From positions 496,001 to 560,000 of the forward strand of contig NZ_FPIP01000001.1 in NCBI RefSeq assembly GCF_900119075.1: a stretch of 64,000 nt of DNA, written 5' to 3'. Source of the DNA: Ruminococcus flavefaciens. Lineage in GTDB: Bacteria > Bacillota > Clostridia > Oscillospirales > Ruminococcaceae. A program made the translations under genes and the position numbers. Numbering within the stretch: position 1 is the first letter of the stretch; the number at the start of each line of letters is the position of its first letter. Below the pieces are notes generated by a model. It searched no databases, was not told the origin of the DNA, and worked only from the letters and a program-made list of their open reading frames with translations. Of this stretch, positions 33,486 through 41,525 are shown one piece after another.

Positions 33486-34349
33486 ATGATTTGGGAGATA
33501 ATCAAAACAATCATTCTCGGTATCGTCGAAGGAATCACGGAATGGCTGCCTATAAGCAGTACGGGACACCTTATTCTTGTAAGCGAATTCCTGAACCTCG
33601 ATAAATCCGAGGACTTCAAGGAAATGTTCGATGTTGTCATTCAGTTCGGAGCAATAATGGCTGTTGTCGTTATATTTTGGAAAAAGCTTTGGCCATTCGG
33701 AAAGAAAAACAATGCTCACCCGTTAAACAAGTCACCTTTCGGTCAGATGATAAAGAAGGATATATTTGAAATGTGGTTCAAGGTGCTTGCGGCCTGCATA
33801 CCTGCTGCTGGTGTCGGACTTTTTTGCGACGACTGGATAGACGAGCATTTCTACAATCCGTGGACTGTTGCAGTTGCCCTTATCGTATTCGGTATCGCAT
33901 TTATCGTTGTTGAAAACTGGAACAAAGGCAAAGAACCAAAGATAAAAACTATCTCTGAGCTTACTTTTACTGCGGCTTTGATAATCGGAGGTTTTCAGCT
34001 TATCGCAGCTATTTTCCCGGGAACATCACGTTCCGGAGCGACTATAGTAGGCGCCCTGCTTATCGGCATTTCACGTACAGTTGCCGCTGAATTCACATTC
34101 TATCTTGCAATTCCTGTTATGTTCGGTGCAAGCCTGCTCAAGCTTGTAAAATTCGGCTTTGATTTCACAGGAAGCGAACTTGCTGTTCTTCTTGTTGGCT
34201 GTGTAGTTTCATTCCTTGTATCATTATTTGTCATCAAATTCCTTATGGATTACATCAAAAAGCATGATTTCAAGGTGTTCGGCTGGTATCGAATAATACT
34301 CGGTGCACTTGTACTTATTTATTTTGGTGCAAAAGCGCTTATTAAATGA
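33486..34349 (+). CDS. uppP: Undecaprenyl-diphosphatase (BacA/UppP)
   Basis: Recycles the peptidoglycan lipid carrier by removing a phosphate from undecaprenyl diphosphate; raised dose gives bacitracin resistance. The 287-residue membrane protein has about eight hydrophobic segments and both signature loops: GIVEGITEWLPISSTGHLIL near the N-terminus and FPGTSRSGATIVGALLIG near residue 170. ATG 33486 follows AAAGGAAC; a TTG at 33465 overlaps the ribosome binding site region. It is monocistronic, with a terminator shared with the next, convergent gene. Confidence 0.97.
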   Translation: MIWEIIKTIILGIVEGITEWLPISSTGHLILVSEFLNLDKSEDFKEMFDVVIQFGAIMAVVVIFWKKLWPFGKKNNAHPLNKSPFGQMIKKDIFEMWFKVLAACIPAAGVGLFCDDWIDEHFYNPWTVAVALIVFGIAFIVVENWNKGKEPKIKTISELTFTAALIIGGFQLIAAIFPGTSRSGATIVGALLIGISRTVAAEFTFYLAIPVMFGASLLKLVKFGFDFTGSELAVLLVGCVVSFLVSLFVIKFLMDYIKKHDFKVFGWYRIILGALVLIYFGAKALIK

Positions 34350-34350
34350 T

Positions 34351-34377
34351 AAAAGGCAGCTCAATGAGCTGCCTTTT
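34351..34377. terminator. Bidirectional terminator
   Basis: AAAAGGCAGCTC (34351-34362) and GAGCTGCCTTTT (34366-34377) form a 12-bp stem with a three-base loop between two convergent genes. Confidence 0.9.
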
Positions 34378-34379
34378 TA

Positions 34380-34619
34380 TTATGCTTCGTCAAATGAATC
34401 AAGATCGATACCTGCAAGAAGTTCCTTGAGCTCTGCAAGCTCATCGGCTGTAAGAGTAACGCCCTTGCCCATTCTTGAATGATCAGGTGCCCACTCGCGT
34501 ATATCATATTTAGGCTCATGCTCATTCCAGCTTACCATGTTAAGCTCCTTTGTCCATCCCTTTGCGTTTTCGGAAAGAACGCCTATCTTTTCTGTAATTT
34601 CATATTTAAGCTCTGCCAT
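34380..34619 (-). CDS. YdbC-like protein with PC4 (transcriptional coactivator p15) fold
   Basis: The 79-residue protein matches the YdbC family: EITEKIGVLSENAKGWTKEL, then SWNEHEPKYDIREWAPDH and RMGKGVTLTADELAEL. The family has the PC4 fold and the Lactococcus protein binds single-stranded DNA. A role in transcription or repair is likely but not fixed. AAAGGAG precedes ATG 34619, and an in-frame start at 34655 has no ribosome binding site. Nothing nearby points to a pathway. Confidence 0.85.
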   Translation of the reverse strand: MAELKYEITEKIGVLSENAKGWTKELNMVSWNEHEPKYDIREWAPDHSRMGKGVTLTADELAELKELLAGIDLDSFDEA

Positions 34620-34713
34620 TGTCAGTTCTCCTTTCAAAATTTGGCTGTTTACCATTCAATTTAGTATTATAACATAAAACATAATAAAAAGCAACAGCCA
34701 CGGAGAAAAAAAT

Positions 34714-35016
34714 TCAAATAGATACTCTCAGGAAATCAAGTGCCTTTGTGTAAAGCTGTCTCGGGCGGCATCTTTCGGATATCAGAGCCTCTGCAAAAGC
34801 TACAGCGTCCTCTATATTTCGTGAAAAATCAGGAATACTTTCCTTTTCACCGCTTTTTCTGTCGATCACCTCTATTCCGTATGTAATAAATTCATCGCCG
34901 TACATGAAAAGCCTGCCGCTGAGAACTCTGTACGCTACTTTATTATCACCGAAAATCTCCATATATACGGTCTTGTCACGTACCTCATGTGTTACTCTTT
35001 TTACTATCCCGAACAT
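34714..35016 (-). CDS. Conserved hypothetical protein (100 aa, possibly DUF6514)
   Basis: The protein begins MFGIVKRVTHEV and has a beta-rich first half (KTVYMEIFGDN, YGIEVIDRKSG) followed by a helical C-terminus (DAVAFAEALISERCRPRQLY). I recall similar small clostridial proteins under DUF6514, but cannot confirm it here. No membrane helix or metal motif is present. AAAGGAG precedes ATG 35016; the longer frame to 35127 would cross the promoter. It is transcribed alone from a promoter at 35060-35088. Confidence 0.65.
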   Translation of the reverse strand: MFGIVKRVTHEVRDKTVYMEIFGDNKVAYRVLSGRLFMYGDEFITYGIEVIDRKSGEKESIPDFSRNIEDAVAFAEALISERCRPRQLYTKALDFLRVSI

Positions 35017-35059
35017 ATTTATGCTCCTTTCGTTTTCTGTTCCGTCATAAGACAATACT

Positions 35060-35088
35060 ATTATAACATCGACAAAGCGCATTGTGAA
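35060..35088 (-). promoter_or_regulatory. Promoter of the 100-aa gene
   Basis: On the minus strand TTCACA (35083-35088) and TATAAT (35060-35065) have a 17-base spacer. Confidence 0.6.
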
Positions 35089-35194
35089 CGGGTGTTTTTT
35101 TGTAAAACAGAAAGCATTAAGCGGCATTTTGACGAAAAAACTCGCCCATAGATGTGAAACTCATATAAAAGTTTTATGCTTATTATTGCGAGAA

Positions 35195-35439
35195 CCCCTT
35201 TTGAAAAAGGGGCCCTCTGACGGAGGACGTCCCCTCTGTCACTGCGTGACATCTCCCCGCACTGCGGGGAGTCACTCTCAAACTCTCTCCCTAAAACTTT
35301 CAGTTTTATTTTTTCTCAAATAGGGCTCGCTCTGTATTATTACAGGGCTTTTTTATTTTGGGCGAGCCCTATTGAGAAAAAATCAGCTAAAAAGTCTTTG
35401 GAAAGGGGGGCGGGGGAAAGCCTTTCTTCAGAAAGGTTT
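35195..35439. repeat. Noncoding repeat-like element built from stacked inverted repeats
   Basis: This gene-free stretch has a series of hairpins: CCCCTTT/AAAGGGG (35195-35212), GTCAC/GTGAC (35238-35250), TCCCCGC/GCGGGGA (35254-35270), a long pair of arms of 21-22 bp (35309-35330 with 35362-35382, one extra A) that encloses CTGTA/TACAG (35332-35345), and CCTTTC/GAAAGG (35421-35436). No open frame here looks like a protein. The composition, with GC-rich blocks next to T-rich runs, differs from the surroundings. It looks like a non-autonomous dispersed element (MITE-like or REP-like); whether it recurs in the genome cannot be seen from one copy. Confidence 0.55.
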
Positions 35440-35496
35440 CCTCCGATAAAAAGTATGACCTGCTATATAAGTATCACATTTAAGGCAAGCTTTTTA

Positions 35497-36189
35497 CTAT
35501 TCCATATCATTTATCTGCATATAAATTCTCTGCATTTGTATGTCTGTCTGCGCAATCCGCTCGGCACATTCCCGAAGTTCCTCAGATATCTCGGGAGTAA
35601 TCTCGGAAGACGTCTTGTATTTTAGCTGATGCTCCAGACTTGCCCAGAAATCCATAGCAATAGTCCTTATCTGTATCTCAACGGGAGCGTATTCCTTATG
35701 AGTTGACAGATAAACAGGTACATTCAGTATCATATGATAGCTCCTGTAGCCGCTTGGCTTGGGATTTTTTATATAATCCTTACGCTTTATGACTGTAAAA
35801 TCATCGCGCCTGCTCAGCATTTCAACTATAGCATAAATATCCGATATATAATAGCACGTCACGCGGATACCCGCAAGGTCAAGAAGATTCTTCCTTGCAG
35901 CGTCGGTAGAAATAGGAAGCCCCTTTTTCTGAAGCTTCCCTATTATAGATTGAGGAGATTTCAGTCTGCTTTCAATATTATGGATAGGATTACGCTGGAA
36001 TTTCACGCTGAATTCGTTATCAAGTATGTTAAGGTGAGTCCTTACAACCTCGATAGCCGAGTCATAAAGGTGCTGTAACTGCAAAAAATCATAGAAAACA
36101 TGAGAAAACATCTCTTTCATAGATTCGCTGTTGTCGTTAAGTGCCGGAAGATTGTCAAATGCTTCTATAATGAAGTCCGTTTCGCTCAT
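35497..36189 (-). CDS. Small alarmone synthetase (RelP/RelQ-like (p)ppGpp synthetase)
   Basis: Transfers pyrophosphate from ATP to GDP or GTP, making (p)ppGpp. The 230-residue protein has only the RelA/SpoT synthetase domain: SRLKSPQSIIGKL near residue 75, LLDLAGIRVTCYY near 105, then KPSGYRSYHMIL and VEIQIRTIAMDFWASLEHQ with the catalytic Glu. There is no hydrolase or regulatory domain, so degradation must come from another enzyme. AAGGAAGGA precedes the ATG. It lies 21 bases after the ABC exporter gene and probably is the third gene of that operon. Confidence 0.93.
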   Translation of the reverse strand: MSETDFIIEAFDNLPALNDNSESMKEMFSHVFYDFLQLQHLYDSAIEVVRTHLNILDNEFSVKFQRNPIHNIESRLKSPQSIIGKLQKKGLPISTDAARKNLLDLAGIRVTCYYISDIYAIVEMLSRRDDFTVIKRKDYIKNPKPSGYRSYHMILNVPVYLSTHKEYAPVEIQIRTIAMDFWASLEHQLKYKTSSEITPEISEELRECAERIAQTDIQMQRIYMQINDME

Positions 36190-36210
36190 ATGTATCCTTC
36201 CTTTCTGTCT

Positions 36211-38076
36211 TTAGGCTGTGTGATCCTCACCCTCGGTATATTCAAAGCGCTCATTACCGTTTTCGGCTTTGCTGAACTGTGTCTTATAAAGCTCAGAGTA
36301 AACGCCGCCTTTATTAACAAGCTCACTGTGAGTGCCTCTTTCTGATATTACGCCATCTTTTATGACAAGTATCTCATCTGCGGCAAGAATAGTCGAGAGT
36401 CTGTGCGCTATGAGAATACTTGTTCTTGAAGATATAAGCGGCTCTATAGCGTCCTGTATCTTCTGCTCCGAGATAGAGTCAAGTGCAGATGTAGCCTCGT
36501 CAAATATCATAAGTGCAGGATCCTTAAGCAGCACACGAGCTATGGAAATACGCTGTTTTTCACCGCCCGAGAGCTTCAGTCCTCGGTTTCCCACTACGGT
36601 ATCCAGACCTTTTTCCTGCTTTCCGATAAATTCGTAGATATTTGCCTGCTTGCAGGCTTCGATAAGCTCCTGCTCTGTTGCATCAGGCTTTGCATAAAGC
36701 AGATTTTCACGGATAGTTCCGTTAAACAGATATGTTTCCTGACTTACTATTCCTATATGACTGCGCAGGTACGCAAGGTCAAGCTTTCGCACGTCGATTC
36801 CGTCGAACAGAACACTTCCTGCCGTGACATCGTAAAGTCTTGGGATAAGATTTACAAGAGTGCTCTTTCCTGAGCCCGACGGTCCTACAACAGCTATGCA
36901 CTTTCCGCTTTCAAGGGTAAAATTGATATCACTGAGTATCTGACGCTCCTTATCGTAATAGAAGCCCACATTTTTGAACTCCACCTCACCTTCAGGCTCT
37001 TTGTCAGGAGTTACAGCATCAGGAGCGTTCTCAATCTCAACAGGCATATCGAAATACTCGAAAATTCTTGTAAACATAGCCATAGAGCGTATCCAGTCAA
37101 CCTGTATGTTAAGAAGCTGATTCACAGGACCGTACATTCTTCCGAGAAGTGCTACAAGGACAGTGATATCGCCCACAGTAAGGTCTGAATCGTATTTCAT
37201 CATCAGAATACCGCCTGCAAGATAAATAAGCATAGGACCAATGCTTGAAAAAGTCGTAAGTGCAACTCTGAACCAGCGTCCTGCCATACCCTCGCGGATA
37301 TTCAGCTTTATCATCTTGCGGTTGACGTTCTCATATTTCTCATATTCGGCCTTTTCCATGCCAAAAAGCTTTACAAGAAGCTGACCGCTGACAGACATTG
37401 TTTCATTGAGTATGCCGTTTATCTCGTCACTGCAAGCCTGAGACTCCTTGGTTATGGACCAGCGAGTCTTTCCTGCACTTCTTGTAGGAATTGCAAAAAG
37501 AGGTACCACAAGTATGCCGACTATTGCAAGTATCCAGTTCTGTCGAAACATAACTATCATTGCAACGATAAGAGTTATGGAGTTTGACAGGATGCTTGTA
37601 AGCGTATTGGTGATTATCTGCTGAACTCCCGATATATCACTGGTCATTCGTGTTATGATATCGCCCTGATTATTGGTTGTGAAGAATCTCTGGGACATCT
37701 TCTGCAAGTGGGCGTACATCTTGTTTCGCATATCATAGGTTATATGCTGAGCTATCCATGTGTTCATATAGCTTTCCAGCACACCTATGAGATTTGCTCC
37801 GAGAGTTACCGCAAGAGACATAACAATAAAGAATATAAGCTTCTTTAAACTTCTGCCGATAAGTCCCTCGTCGATTATCTTGCCTGTGAGCACAGAAGGA
37901 AGAAGGGTAAGTGTAGACGAAATGATTATAGCTGCAAGAACTAACAGCATTTGTTTCCAATAAGGCTTTAAATATGAAAATATCCTCTTCAGCAGCTCTT
38001 TGGTAACTTTCGGGCGGTTCTTCTTTTCTTCTTCGGTAAGATAGCCCATTCCGCGCGGTCCGCCAACAGGAGGCAT
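36211..38076 (-). CDS. ABC transporter, fused permease and ATPase (exporter type)
   Basis: The 621-residue half-transporter would form a homo- or heterodimer exporting lipid, peptide or drug. Six membrane segments lie in about residues 38-330. The ATPase domain follows (about 365-600) with Walker A GPSGSGKST, signature LSGGEKQR, Walker B ALMIFDEATS and the H-loop AHRLST. A polar C-terminal tail ends EGEDHTA. The ATG at 38076 has GGAG upstream; three extra in-frame codons from a TTG at 38085 are rejected. It follows the TPM lipoprotein gene by 20 bases. Confidence 0.93.
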   Translation of the reverse strand: MPPVGGPRGMGYLTEEEKKNRPKVTKELLKRIFSYLKPYWKQMLLVLAAIIISSTLTLLPSVLTGKIIDEGLIGRSLKKLIFFIVMSLAVTLGANLIGVLESYMNTWIAQHITYDMRNKMYAHLQKMSQRFFTTNNQGDIITRMTSDISGVQQIITNTLTSILSNSITLIVAMIVMFRQNWILAIVGILVVPLFAIPTRSAGKTRWSITKESQACSDEINGILNETMSVSGQLLVKLFGMEKAEYEKYENVNRKMIKLNIREGMAGRWFRVALTTFSSIGPMLIYLAGGILMMKYDSDLTVGDITVLVALLGRMYGPVNQLLNIQVDWIRSMAMFTRIFEYFDMPVEIENAPDAVTPDKEPEGEVEFKNVGFYYDKERQILSDINFTLESGKCIAVVGPSGSGKSTLVNLIPRLYDVTAGSVLFDGIDVRKLDLAYLRSHIGIVSQETYLFNGTIRENLLYAKPDATEQELIEACKQANIYEFIGKQEKGLDTVVGNRGLKLSGGEKQRISIARVLLKDPALMIFDEATSALDSISEQKIQDAIEPLISSRTSILIAHRLSTILAADEILVIKDGVISERGTHSELVNKGGVYSELYKTQFSKAENGNERFEYTEGEDHTA

Positions 38077-38096
38077 AAGTATCAACTCCTTAAAAA

Positions 38097-38990
38097 TTAT
38101 TCCTTTTTATCTGAAGCTGCTTTTCCGTCCATTGCTTCAACTATCTTGTTTACAGCGCCGTAATAGTCTTCTTTTGCAGTAAGCTCGTTTGCTTCTTTAA
38201 GCGCTGTATCAAGCGCCTTCGGCAGCTTTTTATCGGAATAAGCTAATATCTTTTTGCTTTTGGTATCTATCATCAGCATAATTCCGTCTCTGTCTATGTA
38301 TTTGCGTTTATAATACGTCTTTAATATCTCTTCGTTAGGAGTAGACGAGTTATTCTTTGAAGCTAAAAGCGTTATATCCTCCTTGCATGAAGCAAGTGCC
38401 TTTTCCAGAGTTTTGGACTGTTCATACTCAAAAAGCTGAACATTATCCGCTACATGAGCAGGACAAAGCTCGCCCAGCTGCAAAAGACGCATGATACCCT
38501 TTCGGTAATCTCCGCTCATAAATTCCTTTGTAGCCCAGTAAACAGCGTTTTCCTGCTCCTTATCGCTTATATTGGTAAAACAGTTACCTGTTTTGAAGAC
38601 AATATCTTCATTTGTGGCGTTATTGATAAGAATTATCAGACCGCTGCCCTTTGCTTCATAAATATCGGCAAATGCATCAGCAGCATAATCGTAGGGAGAT
38701 TTATCCCCCAGGTCATTTACAGTCAGAACTGCCGCATTTATAAGCTTTTCACTATAAAGCCAGCCTGCGTAGTCATTGCAGGCTTTTACAGCCTCGGGAC
38801 TCAATATACCTGCCTTATCAAATACATAAGTTCCCTCAGCCGCTCTTACCTCACGCTCTGTAAAGGGCTGACTTGTTGTTTCAACTTTGCTTTTTGGCAC
38901 GTAATAAGTTGTACTGCTCTTTTTCGAGCAGCTGCATATTGTAAGTCCGATAGCAGCCGCAAAAACTGCTGCGGATAAAAATTTTTTCAA
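38097..38990 (-). CDS. TPM-domain lipoprotein
   Basis: A secreted lipoprotein with signal peptide and lipobox ICSC at about residues 17-20. After a Ser/Thr-rich linker comes a TPM-type domain (about 55-180: VFDKAGILSPEAVKACNDYAGWL, then GSGLIILINNATNED). The C-terminal about 110 residues are helical. TPM domains occur in membrane quality-control proteins such as YgcG; enzymatic activity is uncertain. The start is a TTG at 38990, 9 bases from AAGGA; an ATG three codons earlier (38999) touches the ribosome binding site directly. It is first in an operon with the ABC exporter and alarmone synthetase. Confidence 0.8.
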   Translation of the reverse strand: MKKFLSAAVFAAAIGLTICSCSKKSSTTYYVPKSKVETTSQPFTEREVRAAEGTYVFDKAGILSPEAVKACNDYAGWLYSEKLINAAVLTVNDLGDKSPYDYAADAFADIYEAKGSGLIILINNATNEDIVFKTGNCFTNISDKEQENAVYWATKEFMSGDYRKGIMRLLQLGELCPAHVADNVQLFEYEQSKTLEKALASCKEDITLLASKNNSSTPNEEILKTYYKRKYIDRDGIMLMIDTKSKKILAYSDKKLPKALDTALKEANELTAKEDYYGAVNKIVEAMDGKAASDKKE

Positions 38991-39008
38991 AAAAATCATT
39001 CCTTACTC

Positions 39009-39037
39009 TTGTAATTACTATTATATTTTAGTATAAT
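39009..39037 (+). promoter_or_regulatory. Promoter of the OGG1-like glycosylase gene
   Basis: TTGTAA (39009-39014) and TATAAT (39032-39037) have a 17-base spacer. The same AT-rich region must also hold the divergent lipoprotein promoter. Confidence 0.65.
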
Positions 39038-39093
39038 TTAATAGAAAAATCAAGTACAACCGTTCAACAAATTTCAAAAAAAGGAGTTGTAAT

Positions 39094-39915
39094 ATGGATT
39101 ATCGCGTACAAGGCAGAGATATTATCGTACATGAGCCAGATCTTGACCTCGATGAAACTCTTGACTGCGGACAGGCTTTCCGCTGGAAAAAGATATCGTC
39201 GGACTATGAATGCACATATGAGGGCTTTTTTATAAATGATAAGCTTATGATATCTCAGGAAAGCAAGGGCAATTTCATTTTTCACAACACATCTGAAAAC
39301 GATTTTGTCTCAAAATGGATAAGATATTTCGACTTTGAGACAGATTATTCTGAACTGAAGCGCTGTTTCTCTGAAGACGAAACACTTTCAAAAGCCTGCA
39401 AATTCGCTCAGGGCATACGCTTGTTGAGACAGGACAGCTGGGAGTGCCTTATTTCCTTTATTATTTCCCAGAATAATAATATCCCGAGAATAAAAGGAAT
39501 AATCGACCGTCTATGCGAACATTATCACGGTAAATTTCCTGAGTCCAAGCAGTTATGCTGTGAAACCGAAGAAAGCCTTGCATATCTCAGAAGCGGCTTC
39601 CGTGCAAAATACATCTTAGACGCCGCAAGCAAAACTTCATGCAGTGAAATATCCCTTGATAAAATAGCAATCATGCCTATAGACGAGGCACGTACCGCTC
39701 TGAAACAGATAAAGGGGGTCGGACCAAAGGTCGCAGAATGTGTGCTTCTTTTCGGAATGTACAGAACAGAAGCCTTTCCGATCGATGTATGGATCAAGCG
39801 AGTTCTTGCGCAGTACTACCCCAATGGATTCCCTGAATTTGCCAGAGAAAAAGGCGGTATTGCTCAGCAGTACCTTTTCCATTACATAAGAAGCATTGCC
39901 AAACAGGGCGAATAA
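39094..39915 (+). CDS. ogg: 8-oxoguanine DNA glycosylase, OGG1 type
   Basis: Bifunctional base-excision repair glycosylase/lyase for oxidised guanine. The 273-residue protein shows the N-terminal OGG domain (DCGQAFRW near 25-32), SQNNNIPRI near 125-133, and a helix-hairpin-helix with GVGPKVAEC, whose Lys would form the Schiff base, followed by the catalytic Asp in FPIDVW. The length is normal for bacterial OGG1-type enzymes. AAAGGAG precedes the ATG. It is followed by a small membrane protein gene and an AraC gene on the same strand. Confidence 0.92.
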   Translation: MDYRVQGRDIIVHEPDLDLDETLDCGQAFRWKKISSDYECTYEGFFINDKLMISQESKGNFIFHNTSENDFVSKWIRYFDFETDYSELKRCFSEDETLSKACKFAQGIRLLRQDSWECLISFIISQNNNIPRIKGIIDRLCEHYHGKFPESKQLCCETEESLAYLRSGFRAKYILDAASKTSCSEISLDKIAIMPIDEARTALKQIKGVGPKVAECVLLFGMYRTEAFPIDVWIKRVLAQYYPNGFPEFAREKGGIAQQYLFHYIRSIAKQGE

Positions 39916-39965
39916 ATCGTCGAAAGCCGTCAATACTCCCAATAAATCAATATTGAGGAGATTCT

Positions 39966-40217
39966 ATGGTTAAAGGCGTTAATAAGAGTATAATCGAGAT
40001 AAATAATCCCGACAGTATCTATTTTGAGAAGGCAGTTTTGTATGTCAGACCAAACGTCACTGTTTTTCCTGAAGCTGTCAGACGAAATGAGGCTGAAAGA
40101 CTTCTTAACAGACTGCTCCCTGATAAAAAAACAGGAAAAGGCGGACGGATAAGAAAGTATATCATTTCTTCCCTGATCATAGCTTTATGCCTGCTGATAT
40201 TATTATTAATGGGATGA
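39966..40217 (+). CDS. Small C-tail-anchored membrane protein of unknown function (83 aa)
   Basis: The soluble N-terminal part (1-60) has MVKGVNKSIIEINNPD and a central YFEKAVLYVRP; a basic stretch KKTGKGGRIRK precedes a C-terminal membrane helix (about 65-82, IISSLIIALCLLILLLM). I have seen similar small proteins in Ruminococcus genomes, but no function is known to me. TTGAGGAG precedes the ATG at good distance. It lies 50 bases after the glycosylase gene. Confidence 0.72.
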   Translation: MVKGVNKSIIEINNPDSIYFEKAVLYVRPNVTVFPEAVRRNEAERLLNRLLPDKKTGKGGRIRKYIISSLIIALCLLILLLMG

Positions 40218-40248
40218 TTTAAACATCTTCAAGTAAAGGAGTCCGAGT

Positions 40249-41109
40249 ATGGAACATCATGAAAAGAAATTCAGAAACAAGCTTTCAAAAAGAATAATAT
40301 CCACGCCGACTCCTGCCGCTAAAAGCGCTTTTTTCTATATACAGGAGGCAGGCTGTACCATGAAAGAGGACGCTTATGCCGTACATCGCCGCGAACTTGA
40401 CCTCTTCCTTATTGGTGCTGTTGTCAGCGGACGGGGCGAACTTACTGTCGGTGATGAAACGATCTCTCTTGTCAAAGGAGATTGTTTTTTCGTTGACTGC
40501 CGCGATCCGCATTCCTATAAAAGCTCGGAATCCGAGCCGTGGGAGCTGATGTGGATACACTTTAATGGCAGTACTTCTCAGCAGTACTATGACTTCTTTG
40601 CTTCAAATTCAAAATATACGTTCAGACCGCCTTTTTTTGATAAGATAGTTTCGGATATAGGCAAAATAATCGGGCTTTACGAGGAAAACGAGCCTAATGC
40701 AGAGATTTATACATCAAAATATATCGTTGACCTGCTTACTATTTCCCTGACAGTCAATAACAGTGAGCAGCAATACGATTCCGCGTTAAAACAGAAGCTT
40801 GCCGCTGTAAACAGCTACATAGAAGACCATTTCACCGAGGATATCTCACTTGAAAAGCTTTCATCGGAGTTTTACATAAGCAAATACTATCTTACCAGAG
40901 AATATAAGCATATCTACGGAAAAACTATCTTCCAGCATATAATAACTGCACGTATCAACTACGGAAAGAAGCTTCTGCGCTTTTCGGATAAATCCGTTGA
41001 AGAAATAGCTCATCTTTGCGGCTTCAACGACCAGAGCTATTTTGCAAGACAATTCAAAAAATCCGAAAATCTCACCTGTTTTTCTTACAGAAAGATGTGG
41101 CGAGACTGA
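40249..41109 (+). CDS. AraC-family transcriptional regulator
   Basis: The 286-residue protein has an N-terminal cupin domain (about 45-140; GELTVGDETISLVKGDCFFVD) that would bind an effector, and the C-terminal double helix-turn-helix of AraC proteins (about 190-284), with DISLEKLSSEFYISKYYLTR and HLCGFNDQSYFARQFKK. Such proteins in gut Firmicutes often regulate sugar use, but no sugar genes adjoin, so the target is unknown. AAAGGAG precedes the ATG. Confidence 0.92.
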   Translation: MEHHEKKFRNKLSKRIISTPTPAAKSAFFYIQEAGCTMKEDAYAVHRRELDLFLIGAVVSGRGELTVGDETISLVKGDCFFVDCRDPHSYKSSESEPWELMWIHFNGSTSQQYYDFFASNSKYTFRPPFFDKIVSDIGKIIGLYEENEPNAEIYTSKYIVDLLTISLTVNNSEQQYDSALKQKLAAVNSYIEDHFTEDISLEKLSSEFYISKYYLTREYKHIYGKTIFQHIITARINYGKKLLRFSDKSVEEIAHLCGFNDQSYFARQFKKSENLTCFSYRKMWRD

Positions 41110-41118
41110 ATATATAAC

Positions 41119-41146
41119 AAAAAAGAGAGCATAAGCTCTCTTTTTT
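41119..41146. terminator. Bidirectional terminator between AraC gene and rnpB
   Basis: GAGAGC (41125-41130) and GCTCTC (41135-41140) pair around a four-base loop, flanked by six or more A and T on either side. It ends rnpB on the minus strand and the AraC gene on the plus strand. Confidence 0.88.
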
Positions 41147-41491
41147 ATGACCAGACCGATAAGCCGAGTTCTGTCGTGTGCGGTAATTTATCTACGCTTA
41201 CCGTCGCCGGTAAGCTCAAGCCGTCATTACCTGTTATCCGCCGAGCCGACGTTAAGATAACAGGCACCAATAGACGTTGCATCGGATAGGGTTTACATAG
41301 CAGTACTGTCTCCAGTACTCTGGTGAGCTCTTACCTCGCCTTTCCACCATCACCGCCATAAAGACGGCAGTATATCTCTGTTGCACTTGCCCTAAGGTCG
41401 CCCTCGGCTGCCGTTAGCAGCTACCCTGCTCTATGATGCTCGGACTTTCCTCGTAAACTAAAACGTTTCCGCTACCGCATAGTCTGCTCAT
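41147..41491 (-). ncRNA. rnpB: RNase P RNA (catalytic subunit), type A-like
   Basis: The ribozyme that matures the 5' ends of tRNAs. On the minus strand the conserved GAGGAAAGTCCGAGC occurs near the 5' end, AGAGCTCACCAG in the middle, and ACAGAACTCGGCTTATCGG near the 3' end. The P1 helix can be seen: ATGAGCAGACT at the 5' end pairs with GGTCTGGTCAT at the 3' end, with one mismatch, and this fixes both ends. A promoter directly upstream puts the start of transcription at about 41491. The length is about 345 nucleotides, normal for bacterial RNase P RNA. Confidence 0.97.
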
Positions 41492-41496
41492 TTGAT

Positions 41497-41525
41497 ATAA
41501 TACCATTTTTTTGCGAAAAAGTCAA
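41497..41525 (-). promoter_or_regulatory. Promoter of rnpB
   Basis: On the minus strand TTGACT (41520-41525) and TATTAT (41497-41502) have a 17-base spacer and would start RNA at the predicted 5' end. The -35 element overlaps the stop codon of the upstream bPH-domain gene. Confidence 0.8.

Noticed and set aside
35084-35323. Open frames in the 35.1-35.6 kb gap
   Set aside because: They run across stacked hairpins, have no ribosome binding sites, and read as low-quality translations of the repeat element.
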